Positions 44,899 to 53,139 of a DNA stretch of 64,000 nt are shown here, one piece after another (the first letter of the stretch is position 1; every line of letters begins with the position of its first letter). Both the position numbers and the translations under genes were made by a program. The stretch is from Desulfovibrio litoralis DSM 11393 (GTDB lineage Bacteria > Desulfobacterota > Desulfovibrionia > Desulfovibrionales > Desulfovibrionaceae). The stretch is taken from the NCBI RefSeq assembly GCF_900143255.1, contig NZ_FRDI01000005.1, positions 51,715 through 115,714 on the forward strand, given 5' to 3'. The notes beneath the pieces are model-generated. The model saw only the letters and a list, made by a program, of their open reading frames with translations. It had not been told where the DNA came from and made no database searches.

Positions 44899-45108
44899 AT
44901 GGCGTTAAATAAAGAATTATTAGATATTTTGGCATGCCCGGTTTGTAAGGGAGATCTTGAACTAATTGTAATAGATAACCAAGAATGCGGGTTAAGCTGT
45001 GCTGCGTGTAAGCTTGTTTTTCCTATTAAAGACGAAATACCTATTATGCTTAAAGAAGATGCCATTCCTTTTTCAGAATGGGAAAATAAAAAACAACATT
45101 TAAACTAA
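44899..45108 (+). CDS. Trm112 family / UPF0434 zinc-ribbon protein
   Basis: The 69-residue protein begins LLDILACPVCKGDLEL, then has SCAACKLVFPIKDEIPIML, the Trm112 zinc-ribbon layout (CPVC and CAAC). Bacterial Trm112-like proteins occur near methyltransferase and LPS genes and may activate partner enzymes. A partner methyltransferase is not in the window. A GGTTG-type weak site precedes the ATG. Its presence inside a metabolic cluster is unusual. Confidence 0.88.
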   Translation: MALNKELLDILACPVCKGDLELIVIDNQECGLSCAACKLVFPIKDEIPIMLKEDAIPFSEWENKKQHLN

Positions 45109-45152
45109 GGCTTAAACTTATAAAAACCTTAAATGGAGAATTTAGGAAAACC

Positions 45153-46763
45153 ATGGTAAACGTTTTATTATCTCTTGCCCCTGTTTTATTAATTATTGTT
45201 TTATTAATGCGAAAAACCCCCGCCGATATTGCCGGTTGGTGTGGTTTTATCTTAGCGTTAGGTATTGCCTTTTTCTATTTTAATACTCCGATTGGAGTAT
45301 TATTAAGAGCCTCAGGTTCTGGATTTTTTGCCTCTTTTCCTGTTGCTCTTTGTATTAGTGCCTCTATTTTTCAAATTATAGTAATGACAGAAACAGGTGC
45401 ATTAGCAAGAATTGTTGCCTCTTTAAAATGCTTAACTCCGGGAACTTTATTAAATTCTCAAAATTCTGGTCAAGTAACAAGCAAAGAAGAATTAAGTAAA
45501 CTAAACCCTGATGATAAAATTGTTCAACTACTTATTCTTAACTTTGCGTTAGGAACTATGTTAACCGCTTTAGGGGCTGTAACTATTTCTATTTTTCCAC
45601 CGATAATGATAGCCCTTGGGTATTCTGCTTTTATATCTATCGTATTACCTTGTATTGGTTATCAGGCTTTTTGCTCTTATGCTTTATTAAGTGTGCCTGC
45701 TATGGTTTTAGCTCAACTATCGGGCATGTCTTTAGAAGAAACCGCTAGAACTTTAGCCATGTTTATGCCTTATGCCGCCGTATCCGTGGCTTTAGTTATG
45801 TTATGGTTTACCGGCGGAATAAAAATGGTCATCAAAGGTCTTGTGCCAGCACTGCTCGCAGGGCTCGCCTCTGGATTTGCTTGTATTTTAGTCGCCGAAT
45901 ATAATTTATTGCCTTTAACTGGTGTTATCGCAGGTTTAGCAGCAGTTATTGTCTTATTAATTTATGAACGTTTAAGAAATCGCAGGCTTTTTGATAGCGC
46001 TTTAATGAATGAAAAAGATTTAGTCTCAGTTTCACGTTTAAGATTATTATCTGCTTTATCTCCTTGGATTATTCTCACGATTGCCTCTTTATTAATGAAC
46101 TGGCCTAGTTTACCATTTTTTAAATTCTTTTTTGCTGAATTATCTATGCCCTTAGAAATTTTCCCCGGCAGACCTGAAAAAATTCGTCTGTTTTGGCAAG
46201 CATATTTTTGGATTGTGATAGCAACATTAATTTCTATTCCTTTTATGAAAGCAAAATATTCAGTTGTCAAAAGTGCCGGTAAACGTTGGGCTAAAATAGC
46301 ATGGCGTCCTTTTAGTGCGGCTACGGTTTATTTTGCTCTTGCTTATGTAATGAATTTATCAGGTTATAGCGGTGAGGATTTTACATTGCATGACCCTAGC
46401 AATAACATGATTAATATTTTAGCTGTTGCCGCCGCCCAAACATTTCAGCAATACTATTCTATAATTGCTCCTTATTTTGGCTTATTGGCTGGCTTTATTA
46501 GTGGTTCTCAAAGTTCTGCGATAGCAATGTTAACAGCCTTACATATATCAACAGCAAAGGCTCTTAACTTAGACTTTAAAATCATTGCTGCTGCCGGTGC
46601 TATTGGTGGTGGTTTAGCTAGTTTATTGTCTCCTACAAAGTTACTTAGTGCTGCGGCAACAATTGGTAAGGCTGGCGAAGAAGGCTCTATTTTAAAAGCC
46701 TGTATTGTGCCTTCATTGTTGTTAGTAGCTGTAATTGCTGTTCTTTCTTGGCTTTGGAGTTAG
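45153..46763 (+). CDS. LctP-type membrane transporter (lactate permease-like)
   Basis: The 536-residue protein has about 12-14 membrane segments and LctP-like features, such as FISGSQSSAIAML and GGGLASLLSPTKLLSAAATIGKAGEEG near its end, LSPWIIL at the centre and a C-terminal hydrophobic anchor. LctP proteins import lactate or related 2-hydroxy acids with protons; substrate here is untested. It is in a run with the aldolase and epimerase, which suggests uptake of a hydroxy acid or sugar acid. The similarity is by eye. Confidence 0.75.
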   Translation: MVNVLLSLAPVLLIIVLLMRKTPADIAGWCGFILALGIAFFYFNTPIGVLLRASGSGFFASFPVALCISASIFQIIVMTETGALARIVASLKCLTPGTLLNSQNSGQVTSKEELSKLNPDDKIVQLLILNFALGTMLTALGAVTISIFPPIMIALGYSAFISIVLPCIGYQAFCSYALLSVPAMVLAQLSGMSLEETARTLAMFMPYAAVSVALVMLWFTGGIKMVIKGLVPALLAGLASGFACILVAEYNLLPLTGVIAGLAAVIVLLIYERLRNRRLFDSALMNEKDLVSVSRLRLLSALSPWIILTIASLLMNWPSLPFFKFFFAELSMPLEIFPGRPEKIRLFWQAYFWIVIATLISIPFMKAKYSVVKSAGKRWAKIAWRPFSAATVYFALAYVMNLSGYSGEDFTLHDPSNNMINILAVAAAQTFQQYYSIIAPYFGLLAGFISGSQSSAIAMLTALHISTAKALNLDFKIIAAAGAIGGGLASLLSPTKLLSAAATIGKAGEEGSILKACIVPSLLLVAVIAVLSWLWS

Positions 46764-46833
46764 GGGTTTACAAAAGCTATAATATTGTTTTATTTAATTA
46801 AACAAATGTTTAATTCTAACAAAAGGTTTTTTT

Positions 46834-47757
46834 ATGTCTAAAATAAAAGTTATTGTACACGGTTTTGGAAATATTGGGAAAAACGCCCTGCTCTGTATTA
46901 AAAACGCTCCGGATATGGAATGCTTAGGTATTATTCGCCGTAAAGAGTCCATTAAAAACAACCCGGTAGAAACCCTTGGCTTTAAAGAGTTTCCTGATTT
47001 TGAAAGCTTAAAAGCAGAAAAAGGCATGCCTGATGTGGCTATTTTAGCCGCTCCTTCTCGTTCTGTGCCAGAATTGGTTACGGAATATTTAGCTTTAGGA
47101 GTGAATACTGTTGACAGTTTTGATATTCACGACGAAATACCTAATTTAATTACAACAGTAACGCCATTGGCGAAACGATACAATAAAGTTGCTATTTGTG
47201 CCGCTGGTTGGGATCCAGGAACTGACTCTGTTTTGCGTGCTTTATTTGAAGCTATGACTCCGGCGGGTACAACCTTTACTAACTTTGGGCGAGGTCGTTC
47301 TATGGGACATTCTGTTGCCGCCAGAGCTATTGAAGGCGTTAAAGATGCGACTTCTATTACTATTCCTTTAGGTGGAGGTAGACACGCCCGCTTAGTTTAT
47401 GTTGTCTTAGAAAAAGGTGTTAAGCTTGAAGATGTTGAAAAGAGAATTAAAGCTGATGCTTATTTTAGTAAAGACCCATTAGAAGTTAAAGCGGTAGCTG
47501 ATTCTTTCGCTTTAAGTCAGGTAGCGGACAATTCTCATGGTGTTGTTCTCGAACGCATTGGAGCATCAGGAGCAGCCTCTAACCAACGTTTATCTTTTGA
47601 TATGCGTATAGATAACCCGGCGTTAACAGCTCAAGTTTTAGTTTCTTGTGTGAGAGCTACTACAAGACTTAAAGCTGATGCTTATACCTTGATTGATATT
47701 CCTCCTGTTGCTTATCTTTTAGGCGATAGAATGGAGCATATTCACAGATTAGTTTAA
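46834..47757 (+). CDS. ddh: meso-diaminopimelate D-dehydrogenase family protein
   Basis: The 307-residue protein has the NADP-binding start IKVIVHGFGNIGKNAL, then SVPELVTEYLALGVNTVDSF, the substrate segment AAGWDPGTDSVLRALFEAM, FGRGRSMGHSVAARAIEGV and NPALTAQVLV near the end. This matches the Ddh family, closest to the type II form known from Symbiobacterium. Ddh makes meso-DAP from tetrahydrodipicolinate in one step; type II enzymes also aminate other 2-keto acids to D-amino acids. Placement beside an aldolase and permease, not DAP genes, raises that alternative. Confidence 0.85.
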   Translation: MSKIKVIVHGFGNIGKNALLCIKNAPDMECLGIIRRKESIKNNPVETLGFKEFPDFESLKAEKGMPDVAILAAPSRSVPELVTEYLALGVNTVDSFDIHDEIPNLITTVTPLAKRYNKVAICAAGWDPGTDSVLRALFEAMTPAGTTFTNFGRGRSMGHSVAARAIEGVKDATSITIPLGGGRHARLVYVVLEKGVKLEDVEKRIKADAYFSKDPLEVKAVADSFALSQVADNSHGVVLERIGASGAASNQRLSFDMRIDNPALTAQVLVSCVRATTRLKADAYTLIDIPPVAYLLGDRMEHIHRLV

Positions 47758-47783
47758 AGTTGATTTTTTGTAAGTATATTGCG

Positions 47784-47833
47784 GTCCGTTGTATATATAG
47801 TTTTGGAATAAAAAACTTATTTATACAACGGAC
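47784..47833 (+). terminator. hairpin after the ddh gene
   Basis: GTCCGTTGTATA (47784-47795) pairs perfectly with TATACAACGGAC (47822-47833), a 12-bp stem with a 26-base loop. It is not followed by a clean T run, so it may stabilise the 3' end or terminate weakly. It closes the five-gene run. Confidence 0.6.
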
Positions 47834-47869
47834 TTATTAGTTTCAGGCTCTTGCCTCGTTAAAACTAAA

Positions 47870-48060
47870 ATAAGATCATTGCAAAACTCCGTTTTGCGTT
47901 CTTTTGTCATCGTTTTATGCCCTGTATGTGCATAGCATAAAACGTCTTAAGTCACAAAACCCACTCATTTTACAGGAAAATTAAATTTTCCTTATTCGTG
48001 GTTTTTGGAGTGTCTTTCTGACGAAAGCCACTTTGAGCCTATTGTGCAATAGTCTCAAAA
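47870..48060 (+). repeat. interspersed ~190-bp structured element, copy 3 (reference)
   Basis: This is the longest copy. Hairpins are visible at the left end (GCAAAAC/GTTTTGC at about 47880-47897), middle (CGTTTTATGC with GCATAAAACG at 47911-47920 and 47935-47944; AGGAAAATT with AATTTTCCT) and right end (CTATTG/CAATAG). The ends TAAGATCATTGCA and, inverted, TGAGACTATTGCA match at 10 of 13 positions. There is no reading frame. It fills the gap between convergent genes with the 47784-47833 hairpin. The 374-bp gap holds nothing else. Confidence 0.8.
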
Positions 48061-48131
48061 TTTTATTCATGGTAATTAGGTGGTAAAAATTATGTCAAAA
48101 AAATTCTTAAAATAGTTACCCCTAACAACAA

Positions 48132-48512
48132 TTATCGAATATAGCTTACTTGAGTGATTTGCATTGTTTTTATATTAACTGTAACCTCAAAGCGTCGTCC
48201 ACCCTGATTGCCACGCATACTATGATTGGTATCTTTTCCCCCTTTTTCATCATCTTCTTTATTTACGACTGTAAAACCAGCTTCTTCTGTTTTAGGAGAA
48301 CAATCACCATAGTATTTAATAATAAAGCTGTCTGGCTCCCATTTTTTAACTTTAATAGTATAGTCAGTAATAATTTCTTTACAGGCAACTATTTGCTCTT
48401 CGCTTAATTTTTCTGGTAATTTTTCAACAGAAATAGCAATATTTGGCATTATAAAACACAAGTTTATAATACCAAACATCAAAAAAGTACGAAAAAAATA
48501 GCTTCTTAACAT
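48132..48512 (-). CDS. small exported protein of unknown function
   Basis: Starting at the ATG at 48512 the product is 126 residues with a signal peptide (MLRSYFFRTFLMFGIINLCF) and cleavage likely near AIS. The mature part is a compact polar domain with one Cys pair (ACKEI, DCSPKT) that could form a disulfide, ending in VTVNIKTMQITQVSYIR, a beta-rich tail like small immunity or inhibitor folds. An upstream ATG at 48536 adds eight residues, and neither start has a strong site. No family is recognised. Confidence 0.65.
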   Translation of the reverse strand: MLRSYFFRTFLMFGIINLCFIMPNIAISVEKLPEKLSEEQIVACKEIITDYTIKVKKWEPDSFIIKYYGDCSPKTEEAGFTVVNKEDDEKGGKDTNHSMRGNQGGRRFEVTVNIKTMQITQVSYIR

Positions 48513-48588
48513 AACAATATTACGACCATAAAACATTTAAGATGTTACTGCAAAAATGTATTCTCTAGAGTAATTTGCATACCTCACC

Positions 48589-49935
48589 CTAACTACAAAC
48601 TGGTCCATCAAGTTCAGGAATCATACCATATAAGCCTTCTTGACCTGTTGATTCAAGCACGGCACGCCAATATTCAGATTTTGTGTTTAAGGTTCTGCGT
48701 TTACGAATAATTAACTCTAACGGTAAATGCACATATCTATCCATAATCTTAGCTACAACCATATTAGTTTTTCCTGCCATAGCGGCATGGACGGCATTTG
48801 TACCTAAAAAGCCACAATAAACACTATCATTGGCGGTAGCGGGAATAGAACGAATAATATAACTTGGGTCAATATATTTAATAGAGTGTGTTATTTTATG
48901 TTCTTTCATATATTTCTTGATTTCTTTAATTAAAAACTCAGTGAAATCACCTAAAGCTACATTGCCTGACGCATCAGTTTCAGAACCACGCCCTATTATG
49001 TGTTGCCCTGCCCCTTCGGCTACAACAATTACTGCGTGTTTTCTTTTATTTAATCTTTCGGCGAGTGCTGGTAATATTCCACCTTCACCATTAAGGCGAA
49101 AGTTAATTTCAGGAATTAACACTAAATTAACTTCTTTAAGAGATAAAGTGGCGTGAGCCGCAATAAAACCGGAATCTCGCCCCATTAGTTTTACAATGCC
49201 AATACCGTTCATTGCTCCGGTTGCTTCGATATGAGCGCATTGTATAGCTTCAGTCGCTTTATAAACGGCAGTTTCAAAACCAAAAGATTGGCTGATAAAA
49301 TTTATGTCGTTATCAATGGTTTTAGGAATGCCAATAACAGAAATTTTTAAGTTACGACGTTCTATTTCTTTAACAATATTATGTGTGGCTTTCATTGTTC
49401 CATCGCCACCAATCATAAAAAGAATACTCACATTAGAACGTTCTAAAGCATCAACAATTTCTTCGGGCGGTTGTGGACCTCTGGAAGAACCTAAGATAGT
49501 TCCGCCAAATTGATGGATATCTGATACATTATCAGGGGTTAATTCAACCACTTTATGCCCATAATGCGGGATAAAACCCTCTAAACCATATTGAAAACCA
49601 AGCACGGCAGGCACGTTATAATTATGATAAGCCTCCATTACGATAGAGCGAATAACGTTGTTAATGCCGGGGCATAGTCCACCACAAGTAGCGATAGCAC
49701 ATTTTGTTTTTGAAGAATCAAAATATAGTTGCATTCTAGGACCGGCGGCTTCAAAAGAGGCCGCAACCACTTCATCACCAAGTTCTTCAACATGTTCACC
49801 GTCTAAAAAAACAGAAACTCTCGCCTCATCTTGGAAGTGGCAATAGTTTAATGATGATGGAATTTTTGCTTGCCCTAATGTTTGAATATTAGTATCAATC
49901 TCAAAATTACCGATTTTAACTTTTGTTGATGACAT
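48589..49935 (-). CDS. ATP-dependent 6-phosphofructokinase family protein
   Basis: The 448-residue protein has GGLCPGINNVIRSIV, the catalytic and phosphate-binding MIGGDGTM (176-181), PKTIDND (204-210) and MNGIGIVKLMGRDSGFIA. Gly in GGDGT argues for ATP rather than PPi as donor, while Lys in PKTIDND is the form seen in PPi-derived and plant-type PFKs. It phosphorylates fructose-6-phosphate. The start at 49935 has AGGAG 5 bases upstream; a longer frame to 50016 adds 27 residues without a site. Confidence 0.88.
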   Translation of the reverse strand: MSSTKVKIGNFEIDTNIQTLGQAKIPSSLNYCHFQDEARVSVFLDGEHVEELGDEVVAASFEAAGPRMQLYFDSSKTKCAIATCGGLCPGINNVIRSIVMEAYHNYNVPAVLGFQYGLEGFIPHYGHKVVELTPDNVSDIHQFGGTILGSSRGPQPPEEIVDALERSNVSILFMIGGDGTMKATHNIVKEIERRNLKISVIGIPKTIDNDINFISQSFGFETAVYKATEAIQCAHIEATGAMNGIGIVKLMGRDSGFIAAHATLSLKEVNLVLIPEINFRLNGEGGILPALAERLNKRKHAVIVVAEGAGQHIIGRGSETDASGNVALGDFTEFLIKEIKKYMKEHKITHSIKYIDPSYIIRSIPATANDSVYCGFLGTNAVHAAMAGKTNMVVAKIMDRYVHLPLELIIRKRRTLNTKSEYWRAVLESTGQEGLYGMIPELDGPVCS

Positions 49936-50107
49936 AAAAACTCCTGTAAATTGATAAAAGTGTAAATTATATTGTTTTAAATATAAAAGAGTTATCTTGA
50001 TTGACAAAGTAGACAAAATACAACATTAATATTAAATCTGATTAATGTAAAATCACAACTATAAATTATTATTACTACAATATCTTACTAAATAACAAGT
50101 AAAAAAC

Positions 50108-51412
50108 ATGCCATATAATCATTATAAAACAGACAACCCAAATACAGAACCTGAAACTTTGGATATTGTTGACGGCGTTTCTATTCAAAATGAAGAATAT
50201 ACTCCCTTGTTTAAGGCTTTTAAGTTACCTGAATATTCAGAGATTAAAGAAGTAAGCGGAGACAAAGCAGAGGAAGACACAAAGTTTTTTATCAGTATTC
50301 CTGAGTACTTTCATACATATAATGCCCAAGATTACGATCCCGAATTTCCAACAACCAGAGAAGTGCCTGAAAAAAATATCGAATTAGATATTTTATCCCC
50401 CAAAACAAGTACAAGACATCATAAAGTAGAAGCTCATGTTTGCATCACCAAACAAGAAGTTTCACTTTTAAACCAATCTCAAATTACTCTTCCCGAACAG
50501 GGACTTGTCGGGGTAAAATTCCGTGATTACGGCCCTGTGTTTTACTGTACGGCGGGCGGAATGACCTTGGCATTAGGTGATTTTGTGATGATTGATTGTG
50601 AACAAGGGTTAGGTAAAGTTGTAAGAATAATCACTAACCCCCCTAGCGACTTATCTGTTTTACTTTTAGACCCAAATGCCGCATCTCAAGGTTTGCCTGA
50701 GAATATCACAATACAACAACAAGAAATCCCTGCTGTGCTTTCTCTTGCTGATGATAATGACCTTTTAATTTCAATAGAGAATACTGAACTTGTTGAAAAA
50801 GCAAAAGTTTTTTGTCATGAATGTATTCAAAATTTAAACCTCGAAATGAAACTCGTTGATGTTGAGATATTTCACGACCGTAGTAAGATTGTTTTTTATT
50901 TTACCGCCCCTACTCGTATAGACTTTCGAGAATTGGTTAAAGAATTGGTAAAAAATTATCGCACAAGAATAGAACTTCGCCAGATAGGAGTACGCCACGA
51001 AACTCAAATGCTTGGCGGAATAGGAAATTGTGGGGCTTCTTGTTGTTGTCGAAAATATTTAAGACGCTTTGCCCCGGTTACAATTAAAATGGCAAAGGAA
51101 CAAAACTTATTTCTTAACCCGGCAAAGATCTCCGGTTTATGCGGACGCTTACTTTGTTGTTTGTCTTATGAACAAGAAAACTATGAACACTTTAATAAAC
51201 AATGTCCTAAAATCGGTAAACGTTATACAACCCATGACGGCATCTATAAAGTTTTAAGAGTGAATATGTTTAGAGCAAGTATCTTTGCACAACTAGACGG
51301 CAATGAAGAAGAACAAGAGTTTAATATAGACGAATGGAACTCTCTTAGCCCAAAGCGTTTTGAAACTTCAAATTTTGAAGAAAACAGTCCGCTTACTCCT
51401 GAACTTGAATAA
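50108..51412 (+). CDS. RicT/PSP1-domain protein
   Basis: The 434-residue protein contains the PSP1 domain with the cysteine-rich hallmark GNCGASCCCRKYLRRFAPV and ISGLCGRLLCCLSYE (about 300-360). In Bacillus the RicT (YaaT) complex with RicA and RicF carries 4Fe-4S clusters and aids RNase Y-dependent mRNA processing. Here the first ~130 residues form an extra acidic, disordered extension absent from typical RicT (about 275 aa). No ricA or ricF is in the window. Function is inferred from the family. Confidence 0.85.
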   Translation: MPYNHYKTDNPNTEPETLDIVDGVSIQNEEYTPLFKAFKLPEYSEIKEVSGDKAEEDTKFFISIPEYFHTYNAQDYDPEFPTTREVPEKNIELDILSPKTSTRHHKVEAHVCITKQEVSLLNQSQITLPEQGLVGVKFRDYGPVFYCTAGGMTLALGDFVMIDCEQGLGKVVRIITNPPSDLSVLLLDPNAASQGLPENITIQQQEIPAVLSLADDNDLLISIENTELVEKAKVFCHECIQNLNLEMKLVDVEIFHDRSKIVFYFTAPTRIDFRELVKELVKNYRTRIELRQIGVRHETQMLGGIGNCGASCCCRKYLRRFAPVTIKMAKEQNLFLNPAKISGLCGRLLCCLSYEQENYEHFNKQCPKIGKRYTTHDGIYKVLRVNMFRASIFAQLDGNEEEQEFNIDEWNSLSPKRFETSNFEENSPLTPELE

Positions 51413-51573
51413 GACAGATAGCTTAGTAAAAAAATATTAATTTATCTAATTAAGTATATCTATATAATAAACCTACTCATGCGTGCTATATTGTAAACAA
51501 AGATTAATGATCTTTTACGGTTTACAACCTGCATAAAGCGTATGACATTTTATTTTATTAAAGGCACAAGATA

Positions 51574-52890
51574 ATGACTCTATTTATAATATATGCATTT
51601 ATTTTATTATTTATCGGTTTTTTGGCAAAAGACAAACTAAACTCTAGCGATTCTTTTTTTGTCAACAATAGATCCAGTAGTTCAACAGCAGTAGGCACAA
51701 ACATAGTTTCGGCTTGTGTTGGCGGTTCGGCAACTATAGGCACAGTCGGTTTAACATGGCAAGTAGGAACACCGGCGTTTTGGTGGCTTGGTTCTGGGGC
51801 TGTGGGTTTAACTATTTTAATGATCTTTTTATCAAAAAAAATACGCTCCAGTGGGGCAAGAACCATGCCCGAAATGATCACGTCTTTTATAGGAAAACCA
51901 GCCAGGCCAATAGCTTCGGGAATTATTGTTGTCGCATGGCTCGCAATTATAGCAGCTCAATATTCGGCAATGCAAACGATTATTTCATCATTAACAGGCT
52001 TAAATACCAGTTATACAATCTTATTGGGAGCCGGATTGATATTATCTTACTCAACTTTGGGTGGTCAGGCCGCTATCGTTAGAAGCAGTATGTTTCAGTT
52101 TTTTTTAATGTTTGCGTGTTTGGTTTTGGCTTTTATTTGGTTGATTGGCTCAGCCCCACAACCGAGTATTACGTTTGAATTGGTCAACCAAGGCTTCCCT
52201 ATGAGTAAGTTATATTACTTTTTATTGATTGTAGGCAGTAGTTATGTGGTTTGTCCAATGATTTACGGAAAAATACTGAGTGCTAAAGACAACAAAGCGG
52301 CTTTTCAGGGTACTTTAATTGCTATAATCGGATTATTGCTCGTGGAAGTTGTTATTGTGGGAATAGGTCTTTATGCGAAAGGTCTTATCCCTGATGCAAC
52401 AACACCGGATAAAGTTTTAACTACTTTATTGGCTACCCAATTTCCAACTTGGCTTAGTTCTCTCGTCTTTTTAGGTTTAATAAGTGCTATTGTTTCTTCT
52501 GCTGACGCTTGTCTTTTAACCGCCTCAACGGTTTTAAGCAATGACCTTTTAAAAAGCAGTAACCCAAAAATATGTCGTATTGCCATGGTTTTTATCGCAT
52601 TGGTGGCACTTTTAATTACTTCTTTTAATAAAGGTATTTTAGAATTGTTGTTGATGTCTCATAATCTTTATGTGTGCGGGGTTGTCGCTCCTGTTTTTAT
52701 AGGGATGTTATTTTCCGATAATTATGTAAAAAATGCTAAGATTATGATGGGGGCAATGATTACGGGAAGCTCTTTTGGGCTGCTTGCTTCTATTGTAAAT
52801 AATATTAATTTTTGCTATGTGGGAATAGGCTTGGCTGTAATAATCAGTTTAGCAGGCGTAAGAAAAAACAAAATGAACCCCCTGCGTTAA
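51574..52890 (+). CDS. sodium:solute symporter family protein
   Basis: The 438-residue protein has about 12 membrane segments and the SSS pattern NIVSACVGGSATIGTVGLTWQVGTPAFWW near residues 47-75, YSTLGGQAAIVRSSMFQF, and SAIVSSADACLLTASTVLSND, the Na2-site region. Such transporters use sodium to import sugars, amino acids, proline or organic acids; the substrate is unknown. It starts 161 bp after ricT and has no close partner. No clear ribosome-binding site is seen. Confidence 0.88.
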   Translation: MTLFIIYAFILLFIGFLAKDKLNSSDSFFVNNRSSSSTAVGTNIVSACVGGSATIGTVGLTWQVGTPAFWWLGSGAVGLTILMIFLSKKIRSSGARTMPEMITSFIGKPARPIASGIIVVAWLAIIAAQYSAMQTIISSLTGLNTSYTILLGAGLILSYSTLGGQAAIVRSSMFQFFLMFACLVLAFIWLIGSAPQPSITFELVNQGFPMSKLYYFLLIVGSSYVVCPMIYGKILSAKDNKAAFQGTLIAIIGLLLVEVVIVGIGLYAKGLIPDATTPDKVLTTLLATQFPTWLSSLVFLGLISAIVSSADACLLTASTVLSNDLLKSSNPKICRIAMVFIALVALLITSFNKGILELLLMSHNLYVCGVVAPVFIGMLFSDNYVKNAKIMMGAMITGSSFGLLASIVNNINFCYVGIGLAVIISLAGVRKNKMNPLR

Positions 52891-53095
52891 GAGTATAAAT
52901 ATTAGATGTTATTAAAGTACTGGAAAAAGAATCATGTTTGTGTTAGTTTAAAAACTTGCAGTATAAATTGCTTTGTCTAAATATTTTACTTAAAGCTGTA
53001 ATTTGCACTACTTATTACTAAATCGAATAATATAATGGAAAATTATTGCAGTGTATATTGGTTGCAATAAACTTAAAGTATTACTTTAAAAAACT

Positions 53096-53116
53096 AAGGG
53101 TAAAACCCTTTTGAGG
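53096..53116 (+). promoter_or_regulatory. hairpin and ribosome-binding site upstream of ftsK
   Basis: AAGGGT (53096-53101) pairs with ACCCTT (53105-53110) around AAA, and GAGG (53113-53116) follows at once. The nearest normal start codon, TTG 53140, lies 23 bases past GAGG, while ACG at 53125 lies 8 bases past it. The hairpin could expose or hide the site. Confidence 0.4.
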
Positions 53117-53139
53117 TTACTGTTACGGATACTAAACGC

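Noticed and set aside
43038-47757. genomic island with integrase
   Set aside because: No integrase, transposase or tRNA site is visible, and codon use does not differ obviously; only the flanking repeats hint at mobility.
2452-48060. CRISPR array or direct-repeat array
   Set aside because: The repeats are single, dispersed, in both orientations and about 190 bp long, with no regular spacers or cas genes.
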